Shown here piece by piece: positions 1 through 7,140 of a stretch of DNA of 64,000 nucleotides. The stretch is from NCBI GenBank assembly GCA_023433505.1, contig JAEZCO010000118.1:49519-113518 (forward strand), read 5' to 3'. How positions within the stretch are numbered: position 1 is the stretch's first letter; every line of letters starts with the position of its first letter. A program made the position numbers and the translations under genes. The notes under the pieces were generated by a model. The model saw only the letters and a list, made by a program, of their open reading frames with translations. It was not told where the DNA came from and did no database searches. The stretch comes from Bacillota bacterium (GTDB lineage: Bacteria > Bacillota > Clostridia > Acetivibrionales > DTU013).

Positions 1-876
1 ACGGAGTTTTATGGACAGTTCAGCTTTATGAAGGCTGGCCTGGTGTATTCGGATATCATTAATACAGTCAGTGAAATGTATGCCAAAGAAATACAGACGC
101 CGCAATACGGAGAGAGATTGGAAGGCTTGCTTTCACGGAGAGCCCACGATCTCTTTGGGATCGTAAACGGAATAAGCTATGAGCAGTTCGATCCTGAGAC
201 CGACCCGTGGCTGATTAAAAATTATAACGCCGCCAGCTTCAAGGATAAAAAGGAAAACAAGCAGGCAATCCAGAAGGAAATGGGCCTTCCCGTAAGGGAT
301 GTCCCCGTAATCGGCCTCATATCGCGGCTGTCGGGACAAAAGGGCTTGAACCTGATAATGGAGCAGATTGACAATATCATGAAGTTCGACGTCCAGTTTG
401 TCCTGCTGGGTACAGGGGATGCATATTACGAAAATGAATTCAAAAACATCGAAGGCAGATATCCGGATAATGTAGCCATATACACAGGCTTCAACGCGAC
501 GCTCGCTCAAAGGATCTATGCAGGTGCGGACATGTTCCTGATGCCATCTCGGTTTGAGCCCTGCGGACTTGGACAGATTATCAGCCTGAGATACGGTACA
601 ATACCTGTTGTAAGAGCAACAGGGGGATTGGCGGAAACTGTCGTTGATTATGATGCCGATAAAGTCAATGGGAACGGGTTCTCCTTCCGGGAATTTTCAT
701 CGGAGGAGATGCTGAAAACCATTGAAAGGGCTTTAAAGCTTTACAAGGAAGATCCGGAAGCATGGGATAAGCTGGTGGTTAAGGCATTGCAGTTGGATTA
801 TTCATGGAATATCCCTGCACAAAAATACATGGATTTATATTATCTTGCAATAGGAAAGAGAAGGCTGGGAAAATGA
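1..876 (+). CDS. glgA: Glycogen/starch synthase, C-terminal part (5' end outside window)
   Basis: This gene enters the window already open at base 1; the visible 291 codons are the C-terminal half of an ADP-glucose:glycogen glucosyltransferase (GT5, GT-B fold), which extends alpha-1,4-glucan chains for cytoplasmic glycogen storage. Seen: the Rossmann nucleotide-binding half including GLISRLSGQKG, then SRFEPCGLGQ followed by RYGTIPVVRATGGLAETV, which is the conserved ADP-glucose binding/catalytic block with its glutamate, and a C-terminal DYSWNIPAQKYMDLY typical of GlgA ends. The stop TGA (874-876) overlaps the ATG of nth (873) as ATGA, so the two are translationally coupled. The N-terminal starter domain with its KxGG motif is not visible. 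The family call is firm; full length cannot be judged. Confidence 0.93.
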   Translation, partial: TEFYGQFSFMKAGLVYSDIINTVSEMYAKEIQTPQYGERLEGLLSRRAHDLFGIVNGISYEQFDPETDPWLIKNYNAASFKDKKENKQAIQKEMGLPVRDVPVIGLISRLSGQKGLNLIMEQIDNIMKFDVQFVLLGTGDAYYENEFKNIEGRYPDNVAIYTGFNATLAQRIYAGADMFLMPSRFEPCGLGQIISLRYGTIPVVRATGGLAETVVDYDADKVNGNGFSFREFSSEEMLKTIERALKLYKEDPEAWDKLVVKALQLDYSWNIPAQKYMDLYYLAIGKRRLGK

Positions 877-1526
877 AAAAAGGTGCGGTGAAGGCAATTA
901 TTTCCGAATTGAACCGGTTATATCCCGAAGCAGGCTGCTCGCTGACCTATACGGATCCTCTCCAGTTGATGATAGCGACCCAGTTGGCGGCGCAGTGCAC
1001 GGATGCCAGGGTGAATATTGTCACACAATCGCTGTATATAAAATATGTAACCGTCCATGACTTTGCAAATGCCGATCTGCACGAGCTTGAGGAGGATATA
1101 AAATCTACGGGCTTTTATCATAACAAGGCGAAAAATATTATCAATGCCTGTAAAATGATCATTTCCGATTTTGACGGAAAGGTCCCTTCCAACATGGAGG
1201 ACTTGCTCAAGCTGCCAGGCGTCGGAAGAAAGACGGCAAATCTGGTTCTGGGCGATATTTTCGGCATTCCCGGAGTTGTTGTGGATACCCATGCAGGCCG
1301 GCTTTCAAACAGGATGGGGTTCACTTCCCACAAGGATCCGGAAAAAATCGAATATGATTTGATGAAGGTTATTCCCAGGGAGCACTGGTCAAATTTCAGC
1401 CACCAGCTGGTATATCACGGAAGAGCTGTATGCAATGCGCGCAAACCGGACTGCGACGCCTGTACCATACGGGAGTTTTGCGACTATGGCAGCAATCTTT
1501 TAAAAAAGGCTCCCAAATCCTCCTAA
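873..1526 (+). CDS. nth: Endonuclease III (DNA glycosylase/AP lyase)
   Basis: 217 aa, normal for Nth. It removes oxidised pyrimidines and cleaves abasic sites in base excision repair. Seen: helix-hairpin-helix LPGVGRKTANLVL around residues 110-122 with the catalytic lysine, the catalytic aspartate in VDTHAGRLSNR shortly after, and a C-terminal 4Fe-4S ligand set C-x6-C-x2-C-x5-C (CNARKPDCDACTIREFC). The ATG at 873 was chosen because it overlaps the glgA stop and has a purine-rich site (aaggctggga) just upstream; a longer frame starting at 804 would lie inside glgA. The palindromic element at 1541 begins 14 bases after the stop. Confidence 0.95.
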   Translation: MKKGAVKAIISELNRLYPEAGCSLTYTDPLQLMIATQLAAQCTDARVNIVTQSLYIKYVTVHDFANADLHELEEDIKSTGFYHNKAKNIINACKMIISDFDGKVPSNMEDLLKLPGVGRKTANLVLGDIFGIPGVVVDTHAGRLSNRMGFTSHKDPEKIEYDLMKVIPREHWSNFSHQLVYHGRAVCNARKPDCDACTIREFCDYGSNLLKKAPKSS

Positions 1527-1540
1527 TACTACAACGCAAC

Positions 1541-1692
1541 TTAGGAGACTGCAAATATAACTTCCCGTTTTTCTGAAAATGTAGGTTGCATAGGCGAGCA
1601 GCAAATGCAAAGCATTTGTGACCAGCCCCGACCGCAATGGACTGCGTTTTCAGAAACCTATACGGGAAGTTATATTTATGCCAATACCTGTT
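1541..1692. repeat. Palindromic miniature element, copy A (extended)
   Basis: An imperfect inverted repeat whose arms are GCAAATATAACTTCCCGTTT on the left and its partner ACGGGAAGTTATATTT on the right, with inner arms TTTCTGAAAATG and GCGTTTTCAGAAA. This copy has an extra middle segment of about 45 bases (around 1590-1632) that other copies lack. It belongs to the same family as the copies at 6522, 20140, 29989, 30089, 41472 and 42466. It lies in the 308-bp gap between nth and the FtsA-like gene. Confidence 0.85.
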
Positions 1693-1762
1693 AATTTGTC
1701 CACGCTCTGGCACAGTCACAAAATGAAGTTTTTGTAATATATTTGTAATATGCAAGAAGGAT

Positions 1763-1791
1763 TTGTACTTTACTTGTCGAATTAATATACT
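1763..1791 (+). promoter_or_regulatory. Sigma-A-type promoter with embedded Spo0A box
   Basis: TTGTAC (1763-1768), 17-bp spacer, TATACT (1786-1791). The spacer contains TTGTCGAA (1774-1781), a match to the Spo0A-box core TGTCGAA. The same arrangement is seen in the spo0A promoter at 40598-40626. It lies 44 bp before the FtsA-like start codon. Regulation by Spo0A is inferred from the motif only. Confidence 0.6.
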
Positions 1792-1834
1792 CTGGAAATC
1801 CTTTTATAAAAATGTTTAGAAGGGGTAATTGCAG

Positions 1835-3883
1835 ATGCCTTCAGGTTCCGGACAGGCAAAGAAGCCTTTGGAAAAAAAGAAAAAGGGAAATAAGGTCGTA
1901 AGGCTCGAAAAGAGGGAGGATAACCTCTCCATGCATTTAGGGTCCATCGACCGTGAGGAGCTTGTTTTCGCCCTGGATATCGGCACCCGGTCCGTTGTCG
2001 GCATAGCAGGAATTCAGGAAGGCGATAAGTTTAAAATCGTTACCACAGAGATTATTGAACATAAAAACCGTGCCATGCTGGACGGCCAGATCCATGACAT
2101 CGACCAGGTTGCTGTTGTGGTCGGAGAAATCAAGGAAAAGATGGAAGCAAGGCTTGGGTTTCCGGTAAAAAGAGTGGCTATTGCAGCCGCCGGCAGAGTC
2201 CTTCGCACAAGCCAGATAAGGGTAGACAGAGATGTGGAGCACGGCAGGGAAATCGACCATGAACTGGTCAGCAGTCTTGAGATCGAAGGAATTCAGCGGG
2301 CGCAGCTGGCGCTGGATGAAGACCTGGCGGCCGTGGACAAGACCCAATTTTATTGCGTTGGGTACAGTGTAATAAACTACTATCTTAATGGTTATATCAT
2401 CTCCAGACTCGAGGGTCATAAGGGAAAGACCATCGGCGCGGATATACTCGCAACATTTCTTCCTCATATGGTGGTTGACAGCCTGTATACGGTTATGAAC
2501 CGTGTAGGACTGGAGGTATCCAGCCTGACCCTTGAACCTATTGCGGCGATTAATGTAACGATCCCTCAAGACCTTCGGCTATTAAATTTGGCGTTAGTAG
2601 ACGTTGGCGCGGGCACGTCGGATATTGCGCTGACCAGAAATGGCAGTGTTTTTGCCTATGCCATGGCACCTACGGCAGGCGATGAAATTACTGAGCGTAT
2701 AACGCAGCATTATCTGGTAGATTTCAACACAGCAGAGAAAATAAAGCTGTCACTTGGCTTAGCAAGTGAGAACATCACCTTTACGGATATTTTGAATATA
2801 AAGCGCAAGGTAAACCATTCCGAGGTAATGGAAGTCATAAAGCCGGCAATCGAGGTACTTGCGGATACGATTTCAGATAAGATCATGGAGTTCAATGGCA
2901 AGGCGCCGAATGCAGTTTTTCTGATAGGCGGCGGAAGCCAGATCGCAGGTTTGGCAGCCATGATTGCGGAGCGGTTGGGCTTACCGTCGGACAGGGTGGT
3001 TGTCCGAAACCGGGATGTGATCCGGGATGTCAAGTTTACCGACAGGAAGCTTTCCGGACCGGAATCCATTACTCCTTACGGCATTGCAGTAACAGCCCAG
3101 CTGCAAAAGGGCAGGGACTTCCTGACGGTGACGGTGAACGGAAGAAAGATCAAGATGTTCAATTCCAAAAAGCTCTCGGTAGCAGATGCTTTGATACTTC
3201 TTGGCTACAATCCGGGGCAGCTCATAGGGCGTACCGGCAAGAGCGTTTCTTTTACCCTCAACGGTGAAAAGAAGCTGATCCGCGGCGAGTATGGAAAGGC
3301 TGCCGAAATTTATGTAAATAACTCTCCTGCCAATCTGGAGACCTATATCAAATTCAACGACGAAATCACTATTGTACCTGCACAAGATGGCGGGGATGCA
3401 TTCATCAAATTGTCGGACGTGCTTGAGGCTAATGGAGTGGATGAGTCCTATGATGTATTGTTAAATGGTGGGGAACCATGTAGCGATTATGTTATCAAGG
3501 ATTCGGATATTATCGTGTATTCCCTTAAGGAAAGAGAAAGCGTTGAAAGCATTGAGACGATGGAAGAGCCGGAGGACGAGCAAATATTGGCTGAGACTCC
3601 GGCGAGTGAAACCGGCCTTGAATTACCGTTTAAGGAGCCGGTGAACGCGGCAGGCAAATCGGATGTCCATGCGCAAGGTGCCGTTGTATTGAAGGTTAAC
3701 GGCGAAAATATCGTTATGAAAGAAAACAAGTCCCACTATATTTTTGTAGATATATTTAATTATATCAGTTTTGATCTGACAAGGCCCCAGGGGGCAATTG
3801 TGCTCAGATTGAACGGGCAGCAGGCCGCATTTACCGATACTATAAAATCCGGCGACATGATAGAAATTTACTGGCAAAAATAA
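1835..3883 (+). CDS. FtsA-like actin-fold cell division protein with long C-terminal extension
   Basis: 682 aa, far longer than classical FtsA (about 420). The N-terminal 40 residues are basic and Lys-rich; then an FtsA/PilM-type actin fold covers roughly residues 45-410: phosphate-1 motif FALDIGTRSVVGIAG, the 1C/SHS2-like insert, phosphate-2 LVDVGAGTSDIAL, and adenosine motif VFLIGGGSQIAGLAAMIAERLG. After about residue 430 come two or more beta-rich modules (KMFNSKKLSVADALILLGYN..., then VLKVNGENIVMKENKSHYIF...) that resemble small ubiquitin-like/beta-grasp units, joined by an acidic linker. ATG 1835 is chosen for AGAAGGGG nine bases upstream; TTG 1829 is too close to that site. It probably acts at the membrane in division or another polymerised scaffold. 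Family sure, exact role not; a second, canonical FtsA would normally sit with ftsZ elsewhere. Confidence 0.85.
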   Translation: MPSGSGQAKKPLEKKKKGNKVVRLEKREDNLSMHLGSIDREELVFALDIGTRSVVGIAGIQEGDKFKIVTTEIIEHKNRAMLDGQIHDIDQVAVVVGEIKEKMEARLGFPVKRVAIAAAGRVLRTSQIRVDRDVEHGREIDHELVSSLEIEGIQRAQLALDEDLAAVDKTQFYCVGYSVINYYLNGYIISRLEGHKGKTIGADILATFLPHMVVDSLYTVMNRVGLEVSSLTLEPIAAINVTIPQDLRLLNLALVDVGAGTSDIALTRNGSVFAYAMAPTAGDEITERITQHYLVDFNTAEKIKLSLGLASENITFTDILNIKRKVNHSEVMEVIKPAIEVLADTISDKIMEFNGKAPNAVFLIGGGSQIAGLAAMIAERLGLPSDRVVVRNRDVIRDVKFTDRKLSGPESITPYGIAVTAQLQKGRDFLTVTVNGRKIKMFNSKKLSVADALILLGYNPGQLIGRTGKSVSFTLNGEKKLIRGEYGKAAEIYVNNSPANLETYIKFNDEITIVPAQDGGDAFIKLSDVLEANGVDESYDVLLNGGEPCSDYVIKDSDIIVYSLKERESVESIETMEEPEDEQILAETPASETGLELPFKEPVNAAGKSDVHAQGAVVLKVNGENIVMKENKSHYIFVDIFNYISFDLTRPQGAIVLRLNGQQAAFTDTIKSGDMIEIYWQK

Positions 3884-3964
3884 AGGCTGTAATTTCTAAG
3901 GGGGTGGATATCCATCACGGAACAAAAGGACATTACTTTTTCAAATAAGTACCAAAGATATGAA

Positions 3965-5650
3965 TTGCTGTTTATGAAAATAACATGGATATTCCTTATA
4001 GCAGGTTTCGGCTTTTTTCTACTGGATGAACTGGTATTTAGCCGGGATAATCGGATGGCTGCCGACGGGGTTGTTGTTTTTTCAACCGGGTGGAAGCTGT
4101 TTTTTTGTTTAATTATTGGCATTATGCAAGTGCTGAAGCTGTATCTTTTCAAAAAAGATATTCTGGCGAAACAATTATATTACTATATAGACAGGGGTAT
4201 TTGGCTTTTTGCCGTATCCTTCGCAATCATCTATATCAATGTCGGCGTATGGGCTTATGTAGTCATTCTTTTTACCATCCTGGTAACAAGCCTGTCTAAA
4301 GGCTCGAAACCTGGGATGATTCTTGTTTTGAGTTCTTTTGCCATACATTCCGCCATGACCTTTATAGCATTTTCCGCCCGGATCGGGTCAGTGGGTTTGT
4401 TAAGTCATGATACGGTTAAAGATTTTCTTATACTGGTGTTTCTGTATTTCATGTTCGCCTTGTTTGCCATATTTTGCGGCATGAGCTACAAGGATAATAA
4501 TGAAAACGAGAAGGAAAACAAGCACTTATTGGAGCAATTGGAGGAAAAGTATCTGCAGCTTGAGGTGGCGCAGGTAGAAATCAAGCATCAGTATGAAAAA
4601 CTCAAAGGCACAAATAACAAGCTTGAAGACATGAATAAGAGGCTTTCGGCCAGTATTGCCGAATTTTATACCCTGCAGCAGATCAGCCAGGCAATAAGCT
4701 CGATTCTTGATATAAGCGAGCTGTTGAAGTATCTCAATGATATCATCATCGGCGTCATGGGAGTAAATTATTCTACAATCGTCCTCTTTGACGAAAAAAG
4801 CGGCAGACTTAAGGTCCAGGCAACAAATATTGCAAATCTCGGCGACCTTGCAACGCTGTCGGACAACATAAATAACAGCATGCTTTCCAAAGTCATGGAT
4901 AATGGGCAGTATTTTCTTGAAAACTACGTTGACCAGCATTTGTATCCCTTTACCCAGGGGAGGGAAGTGAATTCGCTCATCTGCGTACCGCTGAATACCA
5001 AATCGCGCAAATACGGTCTTGTACTTGTGGAGCATAAGCTCAGCTGTGCTTTTGACGATGATAATGTCAGGCTTCTTGATATCATATCGCAGCAGGTGGG
5101 CATTGCAATGGAAAATGCGGATTTGTATCAGAAGATGCAGGAGCTGGCTACCAAGGATGGTTTGACTGGAATATACAACAGGCAGTATTTCCAGCAAAGG
5201 CTGGAAGCTGAATTCCGGAACACTCAAAAAGGGAATTATCCCCTGTCGGTCGCCATTTTTGATATCGATCATTTTAAGCGGTTCAACGATACCTTCGGTC
5301 ATCTCTTTGGCGATAAGGTACTTAAATCCATTACAAACTCGGTTTCAGGATCTTTAAGGGAAAATGACATCTTTGCACGTTTCGGCGGAGAGGAATTTAT
5401 TCTTTTGTTTCCCAGAACAAATCTGAACGAGGCTTATGAAAAGGTTGAGTTCCTTCGAAAGATGGTCGGGCAGCACATTGTCAAGGATAACCTGGTCACG
5501 GTTTCCGTAACGGTAAGCTTCGGGGTCTCCAGCTTCAATGAATGTGCGCTTTCTGAAAATGAACTCCTGCGTTCGGCGGATGATGCGCTCTATGAAGCGA
5601 AAGCTTCAGGCAGGAATTGTGTGAAGGTGGCAAGAAGGCTCCAGGAATGA
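3965..5650 (+). CDS. Membrane diguanylate cyclase (7TM-like, GAF, GGDEF)
   Basis: At least 561 aa. Residues 1-175 hold about six hydrophobic helices; 175-230 a coiled coil rich in Glu/Lys; about 235-385 a GAF sensor domain; 390-555 a GGDEF domain with DGLTGIYNRQYFQQRL, the metal-binding FDIDHFKRFND, and an intact GGEEF active site. REND lies exactly five residues before GGEEF, matching the inhibitory I-site RxxD, so product inhibition by c-di-GMP is expected. The enzyme makes c-di-GMP from two GTP. Start is uncertain: TTG 3965 has no ribosome site, whereas AAGGGGG at 3898-3904 points to an ATC codon at 3914 in the same open frame, which would add 17 residues. It follows the FtsA-like gene by 81 bp. 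Confidence 0.9.
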   Translation: MLFMKITWIFLIAGFGFFLLDELVFSRDNRMAADGVVVFSTGWKLFFCLIIGIMQVLKLYLFKKDILAKQLYYYIDRGIWLFAVSFAIIYINVGVWAYVVILFTILVTSLSKGSKPGMILVLSSFAIHSAMTFIAFSARIGSVGLLSHDTVKDFLILVFLYFMFALFAIFCGMSYKDNNENEKENKHLLEQLEEKYLQLEVAQVEIKHQYEKLKGTNNKLEDMNKRLSASIAEFYTLQQISQAISSILDISELLKYLNDIIIGVMGVNYSTIVLFDEKSGRLKVQATNIANLGDLATLSDNINNSMLSKVMDNGQYFLENYVDQHLYPFTQGREVNSLICVPLNTKSRKYGLVLVEHKLSCAFDDDNVRLLDIISQQVGIAMENADLYQKMQELATKDGLTGIYNRQYFQQRLEAEFRNTQKGNYPLSVAIFDIDHFKRFNDTFGHLFGDKVLKSITNSVSGSLRENDIFARFGGEEFILLFPRTNLNEAYEKVEFLRKMVGQHIVKDNLVTVSVTVSFGVSSFNECALSENELLRSADDALYEAKASGRNCVKVARRLQE

Positions 5651-6244
5651 TCACGATTTTTTAAAGGATTTCACCATACTGGTGAAGATCTCCTTTTGAG
5701 CTTCATTCCATTGATTTTCAGGCACGAAGTAGCTGATCCTGTACATTTGATTTTTACCTTCCAGAAATATCTCATTGCCTTTGTAATAAATATTGTTGCT
5801 GCTAAGGACGGAATAATCCCAGTAATAGCCGGTAAAACCGTTAACCTTCATTTTTCTGCTGCTGAAATATTTATATTTTAGCTGGGAGGCAGCCTTGGAC
5901 TTTTCAAGGAATTCCGCCAGGGGCATGGACAGATTCCAGATTTGCACGAAGCCATACCCCGGGCCTGAGGTATCACGCAGATCTACATGGTATGGGATAT
6001 CGTTTCCCGAGAGGCTTCGCGGGGTAGGCGTAAAAGTGGAAGGATAATTAAAACTGAAGCCGCCTTCCGGCGATTCATAGGTTGAGTACTCAACCAATCT
6101 TTTCACCGAAGCATTCATTTCAGGAGCGTTTCCGGCAAAATAGGAGGCGGCAAAAAACATCAAAGTCCAAAAAAGTATGGCTGCCAGGACAAATGCCAGC
6201 TTCCTCCGGAAATTTCCAATGAGTATTATTCTGAACCTCTTCAT
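5651..6244 (-). CDS. Membrane-anchored protein of unknown function (PsbP/lipoprotein-like C-terminal domain)
   Basis: 197 aa. A basic N-terminus is followed by one membrane segment (residues about 10-35, LAFVLAAILFWTLMFFAA), then an extracytoplasmic domain beginning YSTYESPEGGFSFNYPSTF and ending in FTSMVKSFKKS. That pattern (Gly-Phe-Ser-hydrophobic-Pro, terminal I-x-S-F) is typical of small secreted domains grouped with PsbP-like/DUF1795-type families; no catalytic residues are evident. ATG 6244 is preferred to ATG 6259 because AAAGG lies seven bases upstream. It converges on the diguanylate cyclase gene with no gap between the two stops. Function unknown. Confidence 0.75.
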   Translation of the reverse strand: MKRFRIILIGNFRRKLAFVLAAILFWTLMFFAASYFAGNAPEMNASVKRLVEYSTYESPEGGFSFNYPSTFTPTPRSLSGNDIPYHVDLRDTSGPGYGFVQIWNLSMPLAEFLEKSKAASQLKYKYFSSRKMKVNGFTGYYWDYSVLSSNNIYYKGNEIFLEGKNQMYRISYFVPENQWNEAQKEIFTSMVKSFKKS

Positions 6245-6521
6245 ATTCCAGCCTTTCATACCGAAAGTTTATTTGGATGCAATAATATCCTATTCATCAG
6301 CAGGGAAGAATAGCACCCGACGGAGACTGCCGTGAAACAAACATTGTTCCCGGTAAAAATTCTTTCGGTAATTTACCCCAGGGTGGCAATCACCAAAATG
6401 AACAGCCGGAATATAATGTACTGTCAAACCTTTTTCGTGGGGGGTAAGTTTGAATGAGGATTGTAGTTTTAAAGATGCCGAGATTTTTCGGAGGATTGAT
6501 CAGAAAAGTACTTGGAATGAA

Positions 6522-6625
6522 TTAGGAGCACTGAAAATATTACTTTCCCGTTTTTCTGAAAGGCCGTCCGCAACGGACTGCATTTTCAGAAATTTATACG
6601 GGAAGTTATATTTTCATCAGTGCTT
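6522..6625. repeat. Palindromic miniature element, copy B
   Basis: Starts TTAGGAGCACTG and ends CAGTGCTT, so its outermost arms pair. Inside are CTTTCCCGTTTTTCTGAAA and its partner, ending ACGGGAAGTTATATTTTCAT. It has the same architecture and near-identical inner arms as the other copies in this window. Confidence 0.85.
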
Positions 6626-6654
6626 GATTTTACATTGGCTGTAAGCCTAAAAAA

Positions 6655-6702
6655 TTTGAGCAACATAAAAAAAGCGGTTTACGCTTTTTTATGTTGTTCA
6701 AA
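6655..6702 (-). terminator. Long bidirectional terminator downstream of rpmB
   Basis: A stem of about 22 bp, with left arm starting TTTGAGCAACAT and right arm ending ATGTTGTTCAAA, around a GCG-GTTTA-CGC tip. A-rich and T-rich tracts lie inside the stem. It lies 37 bp beyond the rpmB stop. Confidence 0.8.
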
Positions 6703-6738
6703 TAAATTTTAGTTTTCGAATTTAACTTGCCTTTGTGA

Positions 6739-6927
6739 TTAGACTGATCTGGTAACCTTGTTGGAACGCAGGCATCTTGAGCAAACGTTCATGGAGGAAT
6801 GAGTGCCGTTCAGTACGACTTTAATCTTCTTAACATTGGGTTTCCAGGATCTGCTTGTTCTTCTTACCGAGTGGCTTACATTATTACCGTAAACAGTGTC
6901 TTTGCTGCAAACATCGCATTTAGCCAT
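6739..6927 (-). CDS. rpmB: 50S ribosomal protein L28
   Basis: 62 aa, standard length for the zinc-ribbon form of L28. It sits in the large ribosomal subunit near the exit site. Seen: MAKCDVCSK with the first C-x2-C pair and VCSRCLRSNKV with the second, and the usual SHSVRRTSRSWKPN central strand. AAGGAGGTGTGACATAA precedes the ATG. It is a single-gene unit, divergent from recG, with its own promoter (6997-7026) and terminator. Confidence 0.97.
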   Translation of the reverse strand: MAKCDVCSKDTVYGNNVSHSVRRTSRSWKPNVKKIKVVLNGTHSSMNVCSRCLRSNKVTRSV

Positions 6928-6996
6928 TTATGTCACACCTCCTTCGAAATGGAGAAATATCGCATTGACTCAAAAATCGGATTTTATTCCTCCGAT

Positions 6997-7026
6997 AGTA
7001 TAACACATAGAGCTTCAATCCTGCAA
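6997..7026 (-). promoter_or_regulatory. Sigma-A-type promoter of rpmB
   Basis: Read on the minus strand: TTGCAG (7026-7021), 18-bp spacer, TATACT (7002-6997), about 70 bp upstream of the L28 start codon. Confidence 0.6.
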
Positions 7027-7140
7027 GGATTTTTTTTATTACACACGGCAACCGACTGCAAAATTTTTCTGGCAAATATGTGAACGATATAATAAAATAT
7101 GGGTAGAAGAAGCCGGATAAAAATTATTTGGAGAAAACGC

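Larger units (their letters stand above)
6245..6738. other. Intergenic stretch with a palindromic element and no supported gene
   Basis: 494 bp between the minus-strand membrane protein and rpmB. It contains a TATAAT at 6412-6417 without a convincing -35, a short TTG frame (6450-6644) preceded by GGGGGG but running into the palindromic element, the element itself (6522-6625) and the terminator of rpmB (6655-6702). I recognise no RNA gene. Confidence 0.6.

Noticed and set aside
1396..1755. Minus-strand frame over the nth end and element copy A
   Set aside because: Runs antisense to nth and through the repeat; no start signal or family resemblance.
6245..6440. Possible riboswitch upstream of the minus-strand membrane protein or in the gap
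   Set aside because: Some paired segments exist, but I find no match to c-di-GMP, cobalamin, SAM or other riboswitch cores that I know.
6450..6644. Short TTG-start frame of 64 codons preceded by GGGGGG
   Set aside because: Its second half is translated palindromic element copy B, and the first half resembles no family I know; the promoter is weak. More likely chance plus element.
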